The position numbers were made by a program, and so were the translations under genes. The notes under the pieces were generated by a model that searched no databases, had not been told where the DNA came from, and saw only the letters and a list, made by a program, of their open reading frames with translations. A stretch of DNA of 33,325 bases from a virus. The DNA lies in the IMG/VR virus record IMGVR_UViG_3300011258_000882, positions 1 to 33,325 of that record, one strand, 5' to 3'. Positions within the stretch are counted from its first letter, which is position 1. Each line of letters begins with the position of its first letter. Shown piece after piece: positions 9,234-17,900 of the stretch.

Positions 9234-10277
9234 ATGCCTATCAACTATGAAGTTATAAACCCAAACACAGACGTAGCAACAACAAAGACGCTACTTCACG
9301 AGGTCATCCCACTAACAGGAACAATCGTTAGTGGAACTTACGGGACATTCCCGAACGACGACAACATCAAGAACTACTCACACGGCATGTTTCAGTCTGT
9401 TTATGACTATCCTTACCTAAGTTCTTCAGCCAACCACATCTTTGACATCTCTGTTGGTTTTGACGAAAGTTCTCCGCTTTCTGGCTCAACTAACGCAGTT
9501 CAGGAAAAGAAGAAAATAAACATGTACAACCAGTTCTCCCAGGTTATGCTTGGCTACACTGGTTCTGCAAACCGCGTCCGTCTTTTTGAGTCTGATTTAC
9601 AACTAGACGAGAGTGCCGCAGACGTTATGAAAGAGGTTGTTTTCGTCAACCTTTCTCGCCTACTCACCAAGGACCAAATCAAGAAGGGCTCAGTGAGCCT
9701 AACAGTCGGCACGGCATCCTGGGCTGATCCTTTCTCTGGAACCAAGACCTTTGTTGATGACGAAGCCACAAATAACGGCGGCACCCTAAACACCGCAGCC
9801 GGCGACTATGGAATCCTAACTGGTTCAGATGGCGTTGGCGGAATAGTGTTCTATCAAGCAGGCGTCATGGTCCTTACCAGTTCTATCTGGGCAGGAACAA
9901 CTGACTTCTTTAGTCAGTCCGCGACAGCCAGGACATTTGACCAGCAATTGGTTTCTGGCTCCATCTCTGGCTCTGCCGACGCTCTACGCCACAGACTAAA
10001 AAATCTTCAGTTTAACAACACAACCGAGATTAACTCTTCTGTTTACTTCTGTCGTGCTTCACACAACAAGTTTAACTACTCAAGTAACCCGACTTACTTA
10101 AACTCAAGCGCAATTCGTGTAAAGAACCAGAACAGAGACAATCCCCCGGTCTCTTACATCACAACAATCGGTCTTTACAATTCACAGAATGAACTCTTGG
10201 CTGTCGCCAAATTGTCTGAGCCTCTAAAGAAGGACCCGACAAACGAACTAACTCTCCGCGTCAGGCTGGACTACTAA
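9234..10277 (+). CDS. Virion structural protein, paralogue of the next gene
   Basis: 347 aa, Ser/Thr/Asn-rich and probably beta-structured. Several blocks align in order with the protein at 10288: IKKGSVSLT against IKPGSLSLK, GGIVFYQAGVMVLTSS against AGVAMYEEGFLLLTGS, FNYSSNPTYL against VNYSNNPTFL, and the C-terminus (LTLRVRLDY against LSFKLKLDI). This shows a duplication. A ribosome site CGGAGA precedes the ATG. A surface or tail structural protein is likely from context; no enzymatic residues were noticed. Confidence 0.8.
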   Translation: MPINYEVINPNTDVATTKTLLHEVIPLTGTIVSGTYGTFPNDDNIKNYSHGMFQSVYDYPYLSSSANHIFDISVGFDESSPLSGSTNAVQEKKKINMYNQFSQVMLGYTGSANRVRLFESDLQLDESAADVMKEVVFVNLSRLLTKDQIKKGSVSLTVGTASWADPFSGTKTFVDDEATNNGGTLNTAAGDYGILTGSDGVGGIVFYQAGVMVLTSSIWAGTTDFFSQSATARTFDQQLVSGSISGSADALRHRLKNLQFNNTTEINSSVYFCRASHNKFNYSSNPTYLNSSAIRVKNQNRDNPPVSYITTIGLYNSQNELLAVAKLSEPLKKDPTNELTLRVRLDY

Positions 10278-10283
10278 GGAGGG
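10276..10283 (+). promoter_or_regulatory. Strong ribosome binding site AAGGAGGG
   Basis: A near-perfect anti-16S complement that overlaps the stop codon of the previous gene and sits 4 nt before the ATG at 10288. It fixes that start and suggests efficient translation. Confidence 0.7.
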
Positions 10284-10287
10284 CGAG

Positions 10288-11595
10288 ATGTCCCTCAAGA
10301 AGTTCGGACGCAGCGATGTAATAAGAAATGCTATGAGGGCTTATCCCCATAGCAGTTTCTTGGTTTATTCTTCTTCGGTCTATTATGATCATAGACCGAT
10401 AGAAGCAGGCGGCTTTAACGGAACCGACATCTTGTCGGCTTCCGGTGGCTTGAGTTTGTTTGAGTACAATGTCGATAAAAGCGGAAGCACGACATTCTCG
10501 ACTTCGGCATCTGCCGTGCAAAGAACGGAAGCCGGTCTTACATTTGCCGGCACAAATGCCCCAATAATTCCTTATGTTTTTAAAGCCGGCAACAAACAAT
10601 TCTTAAAACCAAATTCTAGAACATTGTCCATAGATAGTGTTACTGGTAATCGGACTGGTGGCATCCAAGAAGTCTCAGATGATTACGCCAGAATGAACAT
10701 AGGCTCTGTGCTTACAGGCTCTTCTTATGTGATGTCGGCATCTATAACAAGAGAATTGATGCTCACAGCAGGAGGCAAATCAAGTCCCGCCTCCAATGTC
10801 TACAGCACAAATTATCCTCACTACTATTCCCTACGAAACTCTCTTAACTTCTACGGCACACGCTCTCCTCATTACTTTGTTTCTAGTTCAAACTGGAACA
10901 AAGACGAACAAGACATAAACCTAATCTCTGTTCCAAAGATCTTTTATGGATCTCGGATTAAGCCGGGCAGCCTCTCGCTCAAGTTCTACATCACCGGCTC
11001 CTTGGTCGGAGAATTAAAAGACACAAAATACAATGGAGAGTTAATCCAAGTTGGTCCAGAAGGCTCGACCGGTTCAGGATCAGTCGCAGGCGTGGCGATG
11101 TACGAAGAAGGCTTCCTACTACTAACAGGCAGTTGGGATCTTACTGACGGTGTGAGTTATGGTTTTGATTCATCCACAACAGGTTCGTGGACCAGATTTG
11201 CCTGCGGCGCAAACGACGGTATAAGCTGCACGACATCTGCCTCATTCGATCTTTCCTTCAAAGGACACACAGAGACCCAGGTTCTAACGATGTTTGCCCA
11301 CGCACGTAGGGGCGAAGTAAACTACTCCAACAACCCGACGTTCTTGGATTATGGGCAGGATAGGCTACAACTTACATCTTCCAATGTCTATTTGGAAAAC
11401 GATGCCGTCACAATTAAAAACACCGTCTCTTCCAGCTACACCGGCTTTGACGCCCCCTTTGAGAGACAAGTCTACGTCTCGCGTGTTGCTATCTATGACG
11501 ACGACAAGAAGCTTATTGGAGTAGCAACTCTCGCCAACCCAGTGCTCAAGAAAGAAGCACAAGACTTATCATTCAAGCTTAAATTGGACATCTAA
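10288..11595 (+). CDS. Virion structural protein, paralogue of the previous gene
   Basis: 435 aa, Ser/Tyr/Gly-rich. It is the longer member of the pair with the gene at 9234, sharing the ordered blocks described there, including NYSNNPTFL and the hydrophobic C-terminal strand LSFKLKLDI. The N-terminus differs between the two (SDVIRNAMRAYPHSSFLVYS here), so divergence is concentrated there. The last base of its TAA is the first base of the next ATG. Likely a repeated ring or fibre component of the virion; the exact place is unknown. Confidence 0.8.
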   Translation: MSLKKFGRSDVIRNAMRAYPHSSFLVYSSSVYYDHRPIEAGGFNGTDILSASGGLSLFEYNVDKSGSTTFSTSASAVQRTEAGLTFAGTNAPIIPYVFKAGNKQFLKPNSRTLSIDSVTGNRTGGIQEVSDDYARMNIGSVLTGSSYVMSASITRELMLTAGGKSSPASNVYSTNYPHYYSLRNSLNFYGTRSPHYFVSSSNWNKDEQDINLISVPKIFYGSRIKPGSLSLKFYITGSLVGELKDTKYNGELIQVGPEGSTGSGSVAGVAMYEEGFLLLTGSWDLTDGVSYGFDSSTTGSWTRFACGANDGISCTTSASFDLSFKGHTETQVLTMFAHARRGEVNYSNNPTFLDYGQDRLQLTSSNVYLENDAVTIKNTVSSSYTGFDAPFERQVYVSRVAIYDDDKKLIGVATLANPVLKKEAQDLSFKLKLDI

Positions 11596-11936
11596 TGAAA
11601 CCTATTATAGTGGTGTCTCCCACATTCACAAAACTGATGTCTATAGTCATAGATGTCTACGCAATCACAATCTTTCCGTTTATCATCTCAAAAGAAAAGA
11701 TGAGCGAAATAACCCTCAACCATGAAACAATTCACATCGAGCAGCAGAAAGAACTACTTGTGCTTGGCTTCTATCCTCTTTACTTTTTCTATTATCTTTT
11801 GGGATTTATTAAATATAAAGATAAACAACAAGCATATTATAGGATACCATTTGAACAAGAAGCTTACGAAAACGATCAGAACCCAGATTACTTAAAAGAT
11901 CGTAAAGCGTATAGCTGGAGGAAGTTTAAGGTTTGA
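11595..11936 (+). CDS. Small membrane protein with HExxH zinc-protease motif
   Basis: 113 aa. Residues 41-51 read LNHETIHIEQQ, a clear HExxH zincin motif (H43, E44, H47), and a downstream FEQEAYEND (E87 or E89) could supply the third metal ligand. A hydrophobic segment at about 53-72 (GFYPLYFFYYLLGF) lies between the two halves. I recall similar short HExxH membrane proteins annotated as hypothetical in Bacteroidetes, which could hint at the origin but does not prove it. It sits between structural genes and the resolvase and overlaps both. Possible roles are envelope proteolysis or lysis; these are inferences. Confidence 0.7.
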   Translation: MKPIIVVSPTFTKLMSIVIDVYAITIFPFIISKEKMSEITLNHETIHIEQQKELLVLGFYPLYFFYYLLGFIKYKDKQQAYYRIPFEQEAYENDQNPDYLKDRKAYSWRKFKV

Positions 11937-12472
11937 TTTTAGGAATAGACGTATCGACAAGCATCACAGGCTTTGCGGTAACCGACATGGAAGGAAAAAT
12001 AGTCCTTTCCGAAGCCTGTGACCTTCGTAGAGACAAGGATTTTTTCTCCAAGTCTCTGACGATAAGGGCAAAAATTCTGGACATTCTGGAGTCTTATAGC
12101 GGCAAAATAGAGCATATCTATATCGAGCAACCATTCACGTTCTTTAACTCTGGAGGTTCCTCGGCAAAAACGATGGCGACCTTACAGAGATTTAACGGGG
12201 TTGTGTCTTGGATGGTCTATGAGTGCTTCGAGATCCAGCCAGAATACTTGGGAGCAACACAAGCACGCAAACTTGTCGGCATCAAAGTACCTCGCGGAAC
12301 AAAAGCCAAGAAGGTCGTGATGGAGCACCTGCTCGCTACTGACCCAGATTTTACAATCCAGCGCACTCACAAGGGCAACCCCAAGCCACAAGAGTTCGAC
12401 AGAGCCGACGCCCTCATTATCGCGAGAGCAGGACTCAAAGACATAGAGAATAAAGCACTTGCCGCCAGTTGA
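11933..12472 (+). CDS. RuvC-like Holliday junction resolvase
   Basis: 179 aa, RNase H-fold nuclease. It begins with the RuvC-type strand ILGIDVSTSITGFAV (D6), has a second acidic site IEQP (E65) and a C-terminal EFDRADALIIARAG (D156, D159), which is the expected acidic set for two-metal cleavage of branched DNA. Such enzymes debranch replicating phage DNA before packaging. The start is TTG at 11933, overlapping the preceding stop as TTGA, with GGAGG at 11917-11921 as ribosome site. The primase follows 21 nt later in the same frame. A T4 endonuclease VII-type enzyme is unlikely because no zinc site is seen. Confidence 0.87.
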   Translation: MILGIDVSTSITGFAVTDMEGKIVLSEACDLRRDKDFFSKSLTIRAKILDILESYSGKIEHIYIEQPFTFFNSGGSSAKTMATLQRFNGVVSWMVYECFEIQPEYLGATQARKLVGIKVPRGTKAKKVVMEHLLATDPDFTIQRTHKGNPKPQEFDRADALIIARAGLKDIENKALAAS

Positions 12473-12493
12473 TCGTCGTGTTATCTTACATGT

Positions 12494-13432
12494 ATGAACA
12501 AAACAGCCGCTACCAAAATCCTTCATGAAACTCTTGGAGGCTACTGGGACAAGGGATCAGAGCTTCTTTTCTCGTGCCCGTCGTGCGGTCACCACAAGCG
12601 CAAATTCTCTGTTAACTTGGACAAAAATGTGTTTAAGTGTTGGGTTTGTGATTACTCTGGTCGCAACATTAGGCGTGTTATTAGACGCTTTGGTCCGTAT
12701 ACTCAACTACAAAAATGGGACCAGATTACAGACCGGACAGATATTTCACGCTTTGCTGAACTCTTTATGGACGAAAGCGATGAAGAGATCGAAGCAAAGC
12801 TTGAACTCCCGCAAGAATTCGTAAGTCTCGCAAACAAGAATCTACCTCTGTCTGCTAATAGAGCACTACGCTACCTCACCGAGAGAGGAATAACAAGAGA
12901 AGACATCCAGCGTTGGAAGATTGGCTTCTGCTATGATGGAGAGTACGGCGGCAGGATCATCGTGCCGTCTTTCGGAATGACGGGTTATCCCAATTATTTT
13001 ATTGCCCGATCCTATGTGGGGCACGGGATGAAATACAAGAACCCACGATCATCAAAGAATGTGGTGTTCAATGATTTGTTTACAAACTGGAACAAGGATT
13101 TGGTAATTGTTGAGGGCGTCTTCGATGCTATCCGAGCAGGCAACTCTGTTCCAATCTTGGGCTCTACTCTACGCCAGGATTCCAATCTGTTGCGCAACAT
13201 CGTTCGAAACGACACGCCCTGTTACATCGCCCTAGATCCCGACGCAGCCAACAAAGAGCGCAGGATTATCCAGACGCTCCTGCGCTATGATGTGGAGTTA
13301 CACAAGATTGATGTTAGGGGCTATGATGATGTTGGCGAGATGCCGCAAGAAGTCTTTATGGAACGCAAAGCAAACGCGACGCTCATCGACAGAGACAATT
13401 ATGTTCTGCTAGACTTGCTATCAGCAGTTTAA
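12494..13432 (+). CDS. DNA primase (CHC2 zinc finger plus TOPRIM)
   Basis: 312 aa. An N-terminal zinc ribbon (CPSC at 28-31, CWVC at 49-52) is followed by a primase core and a TOPRIM domain with LVIVEGVFDAI (E206) and YIALDPDA (D247, D249), the metal-binding residues for RNA primer synthesis. The length fits stand-alone phage primases without a fused helicase; no helicase is present in the window. It lies directly after the resolvase in a replication block. No Shine-Dalgarno sequence is evident before the ATG, and the frame is continuous with the resolvase apart from that gene's TGA, so expression may depend on coupling. Confidence 0.92.
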   Translation: MNKTAATKILHETLGGYWDKGSELLFSCPSCGHHKRKFSVNLDKNVFKCWVCDYSGRNIRRVIRRFGPYTQLQKWDQITDRTDISRFAELFMDESDEEIEAKLELPQEFVSLANKNLPLSANRALRYLTERGITREDIQRWKIGFCYDGEYGGRIIVPSFGMTGYPNYFIARSYVGHGMKYKNPRSSKNVVFNDLFTNWNKDLVIVEGVFDAIRAGNSVPILGSTLRQDSNLLRNIVRNDTPCYIALDPDAANKERRIIQTLLRYDVELHKIDVRGYDDVGEMPQEVFMERKANATLIDRDNYVLLDLLSAV

Positions 13433-13442
13433 AGGAAGAGTT

Positions 13443-13922
13443 ATGAATAAAAAGATAAAGCATTACATCAACGATGTTCTTTCTGAAAGAAGAGCGGAGT
13501 TCGGCGGCAAAGCAGTTTGCCCCTTTGCTGCGCCTGAACTTGAAGCAGATAGACTGATGATAGCCAAGGTCGGCGATAAGAGCCTAATCGATCTGATAGA
13601 TGAATTTACAGACTCTGATTATGAGAGTGCCCTGTTTATTATCAAAGAGGACATCCCCGCCGAACAAACAAAGAAGTTCCAACACTTCGTCAACAGGTTA
13701 TTGAAAGACAGAGGGGCAGAGAACTACAAGAGCATTTGTTTTAATCCAAATGACGAGGTAGCAGTCGAAGAATTCAATCCGCGCGCTCTTGCCCCCCACT
13801 TTATGGTAAACATAGCAGATAAGAAAGTCTTATCAAAAGCCCACCGCGCCCTAAAAAAGACAAATTATTATGATAAATTACCAGATAACTATCGAAAGTT
13901 CCTCAATCTTAAAGAAAAGTAA
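13443..13922 (+). CDS. Hypothetical protein with CPFA motif
   Basis: 159 aa, soluble and charged. The motif AVCPFAAPELEADRLMIAKV near residues 24-43 is reminiscent of the CPFA signature in DUF1415-type proteins; that resemblance is from memory and weak. The ribosome site AAAGGAAGAG lies just before the ATG, and the gene follows the primase by 10 nt, so it is probably part of the replication unit. An ACTATTTA-containing gap follows. No function is assigned. Confidence 0.7.
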   Translation: MNKKIKHYINDVLSERRAEFGGKAVCPFAAPELEADRLMIAKVGDKSLIDLIDEFTDSDYESALFIIKEDIPAEQTKKFQHFVNRLLKDRGAENYKSICFNPNDEVAVEEFNPRALAPHFMVNIADKKVLSKAHRALKKTNYYDKLPDNYRKFLNLKEK

Positions 13923-13930
13923 ACTATTTA
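13923..13930 (+). promoter_or_regulatory. Recurring ACTATTTA intergenic motif, copy B
   Basis: ACTATTTATT lies immediately after the TAA of the 159-aa gene and 29 nt before the tagged gene at 13960. The reverse strand reads AATAAATAG, close to the T4 late box. This is one of five gap copies; a promoter or processing role is inferred from recurrence. Confidence 0.4.
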
Positions 13931-13959
13931 TTGCGAGATTTTGAAGGAACTAGTCATTA

Positions 13960-14823
13960 ATGAAACACACTTTTACAAAGAAACAAATAAAAAACATTAT
14001 CCTTGAAGAGATGCAGGCAGATCTTCTCATCGAGAACACCACAAATCAGATTATTGAAGAGGGCGTGCTCGACACTATAAAGAATCTAAAAAACAAATTC
14101 TTTCCAAACAAAAGTGATGATCAAGTAGAGAAAGAAGTAGACGCCGTCGAATCAAACCCAGAAATTCTAAACAAAATGCCTAGATCAAAGAGGATAGGCA
14201 TTCTATTTTTAGTTGGAATGCTGGGTGGTGCTGTAGAACAAGGCGTCTTTGACTACAGCGAACTCAGTTCTGACGCAGCCGCCGACGCTCAAAGAGTAAG
14301 ATCTTCACTCCAACAAAGCGCCGAGCAATCTAAAGATGTCCAGAACTTTATGCAGATGGCTGCTGCTGAAGCAGAAAGCGGCACCGCTACAACACCAGAA
14401 GAAGTGGACGCTAAGATCAAGGAAATTATCAAGACCTATGGCGGTTCTGTAGATGTTGCTCCCATTTCACCCGGGCGCGGAATCTTCATTGGAGGAGATC
14501 CAAGTAAAGGTAACCTAGAGGGGTTTGCCTATGTGCCTGCTTCTCAAATTCCAGATGATGAAACAATGCCTTTTATGGGAATTTCAAAGAAAGACTACGA
14601 AACCTTATTAAGAGCAACCTTTCTATCTGGAGAGGGCGGGGATGAAAGATTAGAAAATCTTGTTATGGGCAAGGGCACAAAAGGCTCTTCTGGTTTCTGG
14701 GCTTACGACAACAACAAGCTCTTCCAGGGATACACCGCAGACTCTCCCTATGCTATGTTGCCGCTTGAGTGGTCAGTTGCCTACGAACTCTTGAATAAGA
14801 GAAAGAGCAAAGGACGCCTCTAA
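13960..14823 (+). CDS. Tagged protein, putative capsid-targeted cargo
   Basis: 287 aa, function unknown. The N-terminus (MKHTFTKKQIKNIILEEM) is an amphipathic Lys/Glu helix like those of five or six other proteins in the window. It is followed by IIEE|G at residues 31-35, which fits the T4 gp21 cleavage consensus (I/L)xE|G. After that site the protein reads GVLDTIKNLK, echoing GFLDRLKARA after the equivalent site in the gene at 28835. A hydrophobic segment lies at about 80-100 (RIGILFLVGMLGGAV). I infer a prohead-targeted internal protein processed by the phage protease; the activity of its globular part is unknown. Confidence 0.7.
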   Translation: MKHTFTKKQIKNIILEEMQADLLIENTTNQIIEEGVLDTIKNLKNKFFPNKSDDQVEKEVDAVESNPEILNKMPRSKRIGILFLVGMLGGAVEQGVFDYSELSSDAAADAQRVRSSLQQSAEQSKDVQNFMQMAAAEAESGTATTPEEVDAKIKEIIKTYGGSVDVAPISPGRGIFIGGDPSKGNLEGFAYVPASQIPDDETMPFMGISKKDYETLLRATFLSGEGGDERLENLVMGKGTKGSSGFWAYDNNKLFQGYTADSPYAMLPLEWSVAYELLNKRKSKGRL

Positions 14824-14827
14824 TCGC

Positions 14828-14856
14828 TTGACAAATCGCCCTCCCTGCGTTATATT
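14828..14856 (+). promoter_or_regulatory. Near-consensus sigma70-type promoter
   Basis: TTGACA (14828-14833), a 17-nt spacer, then TATATT (14851-14856), which is perfect at -35 and 5 of 6 at -10. It starts 5 nt after the previous stop. Transcription would begin near 14863, just ahead of a strong ribosome site (14864-14869). It is the best bacterial-type promoter I see here and would drive the micro-ORF, the Mre11-Rad50 fusion and the FtsZ-like gene, probably early in infection. Confidence 0.75.
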
Positions 14857-14875
14857 ATAGGTGAAGGAGATAGTA

Positions 14876-14968
14876 ATGATCAAGTTTTGTTTTAACGCTT
14901 TGGTAGATGGCTTCACGATGTATGTCGGCTGGTTCGCTGGCATTGCCTTTTACAACATTTGTTTCTAG
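14876..14968 (+). CDS. 30-aa hydrophobic membrane micro-protein
   Basis: ATG to TAG, 30 codons (MIKFCFNALVDGFTMYVGWF and onward), almost entirely hydrophobic and aromatic, long enough for one membrane span. AAGGAG at 14864-14869 is ideally spaced 6 nt from the ATG, and a near-consensus promoter lies directly upstream, so this is the first gene of a transcript. It precedes the Mre11-Rad50 fusion by 12 nt. Possibilities are a leader peptide, a host-inhibitory early peptide or a membrane anchor; nothing favours one. Confidence 0.55.
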   Translation: MIKFCFNALVDGFTMYVGWFAGIAFYNICF

Positions 14969-14971
14969 CCT

Positions 14972-14975
14972 GGAG
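14972..14975 (+). promoter_or_regulatory. Ribosome binding site that fixes a TTG start
   Basis: GGAG five nt before TTG at 14981. The translation from this TTG begins a few residues before the first nuclease motif strand, where Mre11-family proteins normally start, so TTG rather than a later ATG is chosen. Confidence 0.55.
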
Positions 14976-14980
14976 ATAAC

Positions 14981-17900
14981 TTGAAACGCCCACCAGTTAA
15001 GATCGCACACATTGCTGATACTCACATCAAGAATCTGAAGTATCACGAAGACTACCGCGCCTGCTTTGAGCAGATGTACGAGACCTTGCGAGAGCAAGAC
15101 GTAGACTACATCATTCATTGCGGCGACATCGCACACACAAAGACGCAAATCTCACCAGAATTTGTAGAGATGGCGTCCGACTTTTTCAGCAATCTAAGTA
15201 AGATTGCGACCACTTTTGTTATTTTAGGAAACCACGACGGCAACCTAAAGAACAGCAGCCGCCAAGATGCTATCACACCAATCGTCCAGGCGCTTGATAG
15301 CCCTTACATCAGACTGCTAAAGAACTCTGGCGAGACCTCGCTTGCTTACGGTAATGTCGTCCTGAATGTCTTGTCGGTTTTCGACCGAGACAACTGGGTC
15401 CAACCTACCGATCCAGACAAGATTAACATCGCCCTCTATCACGGCGCAATCTCCAACTGCCAGACAGACGCTGGCTGGACGATGGAGCACGGCGAAGACA
15501 ACCTCTCAATCTTTGAAGAGTTTGACTTTGCGATGCTTGGCGACATCCACAAGCGCCAGTTTCTTGATGATGACGGGCGCATTTACTACGCAGGCTCCAC
15601 AGTCCAACAGAACCACGGAGAGAGCGACGACAAAGGCTTCTCTATCTGGACAATTGGTTCTAAAGATGATTGGGACATTGAGCACTTTACGCTCCAGAAC
15701 CCCCGACCATTTATCACAGTAGAACTAACCCCAACAGGTAAGATTCCACGCAGAGCATCGGTGCCCAGTAGAGCACGCCTGCGCATCGTCAGCGACAACA
15801 ACCTATCGCTCGATGTGATGCGCAAGGCTGTTGATGTTGCTCGCCATAAGTTTAAGCCAGAGTCGATCTCATTCTTAAACAGATCTGCTGGTAAGCGCGG
15901 CAATGTCGAAGAAATCACAGATGGGATTGGAATCCAGAACCTCCGAGATCCAGAGATCCAGCAGGAACTTATTTCAGAATACCTCAAAGACTATCAGGTC
16001 AAGCCCGATGTTATGTCTACAATTTACGAACTCAATTCAAAATACAACCAGCAAGTAGAAGCGAAAGAGGATGTTAGTCGTAATGTGAATTGGGAACTTG
16101 TAAACTTTGAGTGGTCTAATCTGTTTAACTACGGAGAAGACAACTCTATCGATTTCCGCAAAGTAAACGGCATCACGGGCATCTTTGGTAAGAACTTCTC
16201 AGGCAAGTCATCTATCATCGACGCAATTCTATTTACAATCTTTAACACCACAAGCAAGAACGAGCGCAAGAATGTTAATGTCGTAAATCAGAATCGCGAC
16301 TGGGGTGGTGGAAAGGTCACAATCGCGATTGGCGATAAGTCATTTACAATCCACCGCAAGGTCGAGAAGTACGAAAAGAAATCAAAGGGCGAAACCTCTA
16401 TTGAGGCAAAGACTCATCTTGATTTTTCTGTCTATGACCCTGTTACAGATGAGACTACATCACTAAACGGCACTACCCGCAACCAGACTGACGCGAACAT
16501 CCGTAAGCACTTTGGGACGATTGACGACTTTCTTATCTCGTCTCTTTCATCACAGCACGGCGCACTTGCGTTCATCAACGAGGGTTCGACTAAGCGTAAA
16601 GAGATTATCGCTAAGTTCCTAGACCTCCAGTTCTTCGATAAGAAGTTCAAGTTTGCTAAAGAGGACGCTCAGTCATCCAAGGTTCTAATCAAAAAACTAC
16701 AGGGTCGTGACTATGATAATGAGGTTCAGAAGGCTCAGGACGCCCTAGAGCAGCATAAGGCAGCAATCTTGTCGGTCGAAGCTGATAAGATCAAGCTTGA
16801 AGCAAAGCTCACCTTCGCTAGCCAAAATGTCCGTGACCTCTCTGCTAAGATCTCCAACATCCCAACGGATGTGATTGACATCTTCGAAGTTCAGTCCGAA
16901 ATCAAAAAGACAAAAAATAAGATAATTTCTTTATCAGATTCAATCATTGATGATGTGAGCAGACTACATAGTGAAAGAGAACGATTTGACAAGATCTCAA
17001 ATCTTCTAGAAACTCTAGATTATGATAATCTTACAAGTTCTCTTGTGAGCATTGAAGAAGCTGAAAACAGCCTTCAAACTCACACACAACTGATAGAGGT
17101 TGCGACTGAAAAGAAAAAGTTATTAGAAGACATTCCGTGCGGCACAACCTACCCTGCTTGTAAGTTCATTCGTGATGCCCATGTAGCCACAGCAGTTATT
17201 CCTGAAACGGAAAGCAAGATTGAAGAGCTACAGGACAGACTCTCTAACTTAAACCCACAGGTTGTTAGAGATCACCTAGGCAAGTATCGTAAGCTTGAAA
17301 AAAAGCAAAGCGAAACTGATGGTCTTATCAAAGACCTACAGTTGAGTATCGAGCGCCGCAAGTCTGCTCTTGATAGGCACAAAGCCTTGATGGACGAGCT
17401 AGCACAAAAGCAAGCTTCTTATAACGACAATAAAGAAGCAATTGAAAATCTAGAAAAACTACTAAAGGAGAAAGAACTATATGTCAAAGAAACGCAATCC
17501 GTTAAGGAACAAGTTGAGTCAAATAGCCAGAAGAAGATTGATTTTTACAAATCTCTCGGATCAGAAGAACAACGAATCCAAGACCTCAAAGAAAGAAGAC
17601 TAGAGTTTGAGACAATCCAGTCGGAGTATTCATCGTATGATCTATTCTTGCGGTGTATGCATCCGAACGGGATTGCTTACGACATCATTAAACAGAAGTT
17701 GCCTGTAATCAACGAAGAGATCGCAAAGATTCTAGCGAATGTTGTAGATTTTGAAATCTTTTTTGAGACTACAGGCAACAAGTTTGACATTTTTATCAAG
17801 CACCCCAAGCACGAGGCACGCCCTATTGAGATGGCGTCAGGCGCAGAAAAGACTATGGCTGCTATGGCTATTCGTCTTGCTCTGCTCTCCGTGTCTTCTC

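Noticed and set aside
12470-12499. Promoter-like TTGATC with TATGAA before the primase
   Set aside because: The -10 match is poor and would place the RNA start inside the primase coding region.
15366-15722. 118-aa + strand frame inside the nuclease gene
   Set aside because: Out of frame with the Mre11 motifs, Thr/Ser-rich shadow, no ribosome site.
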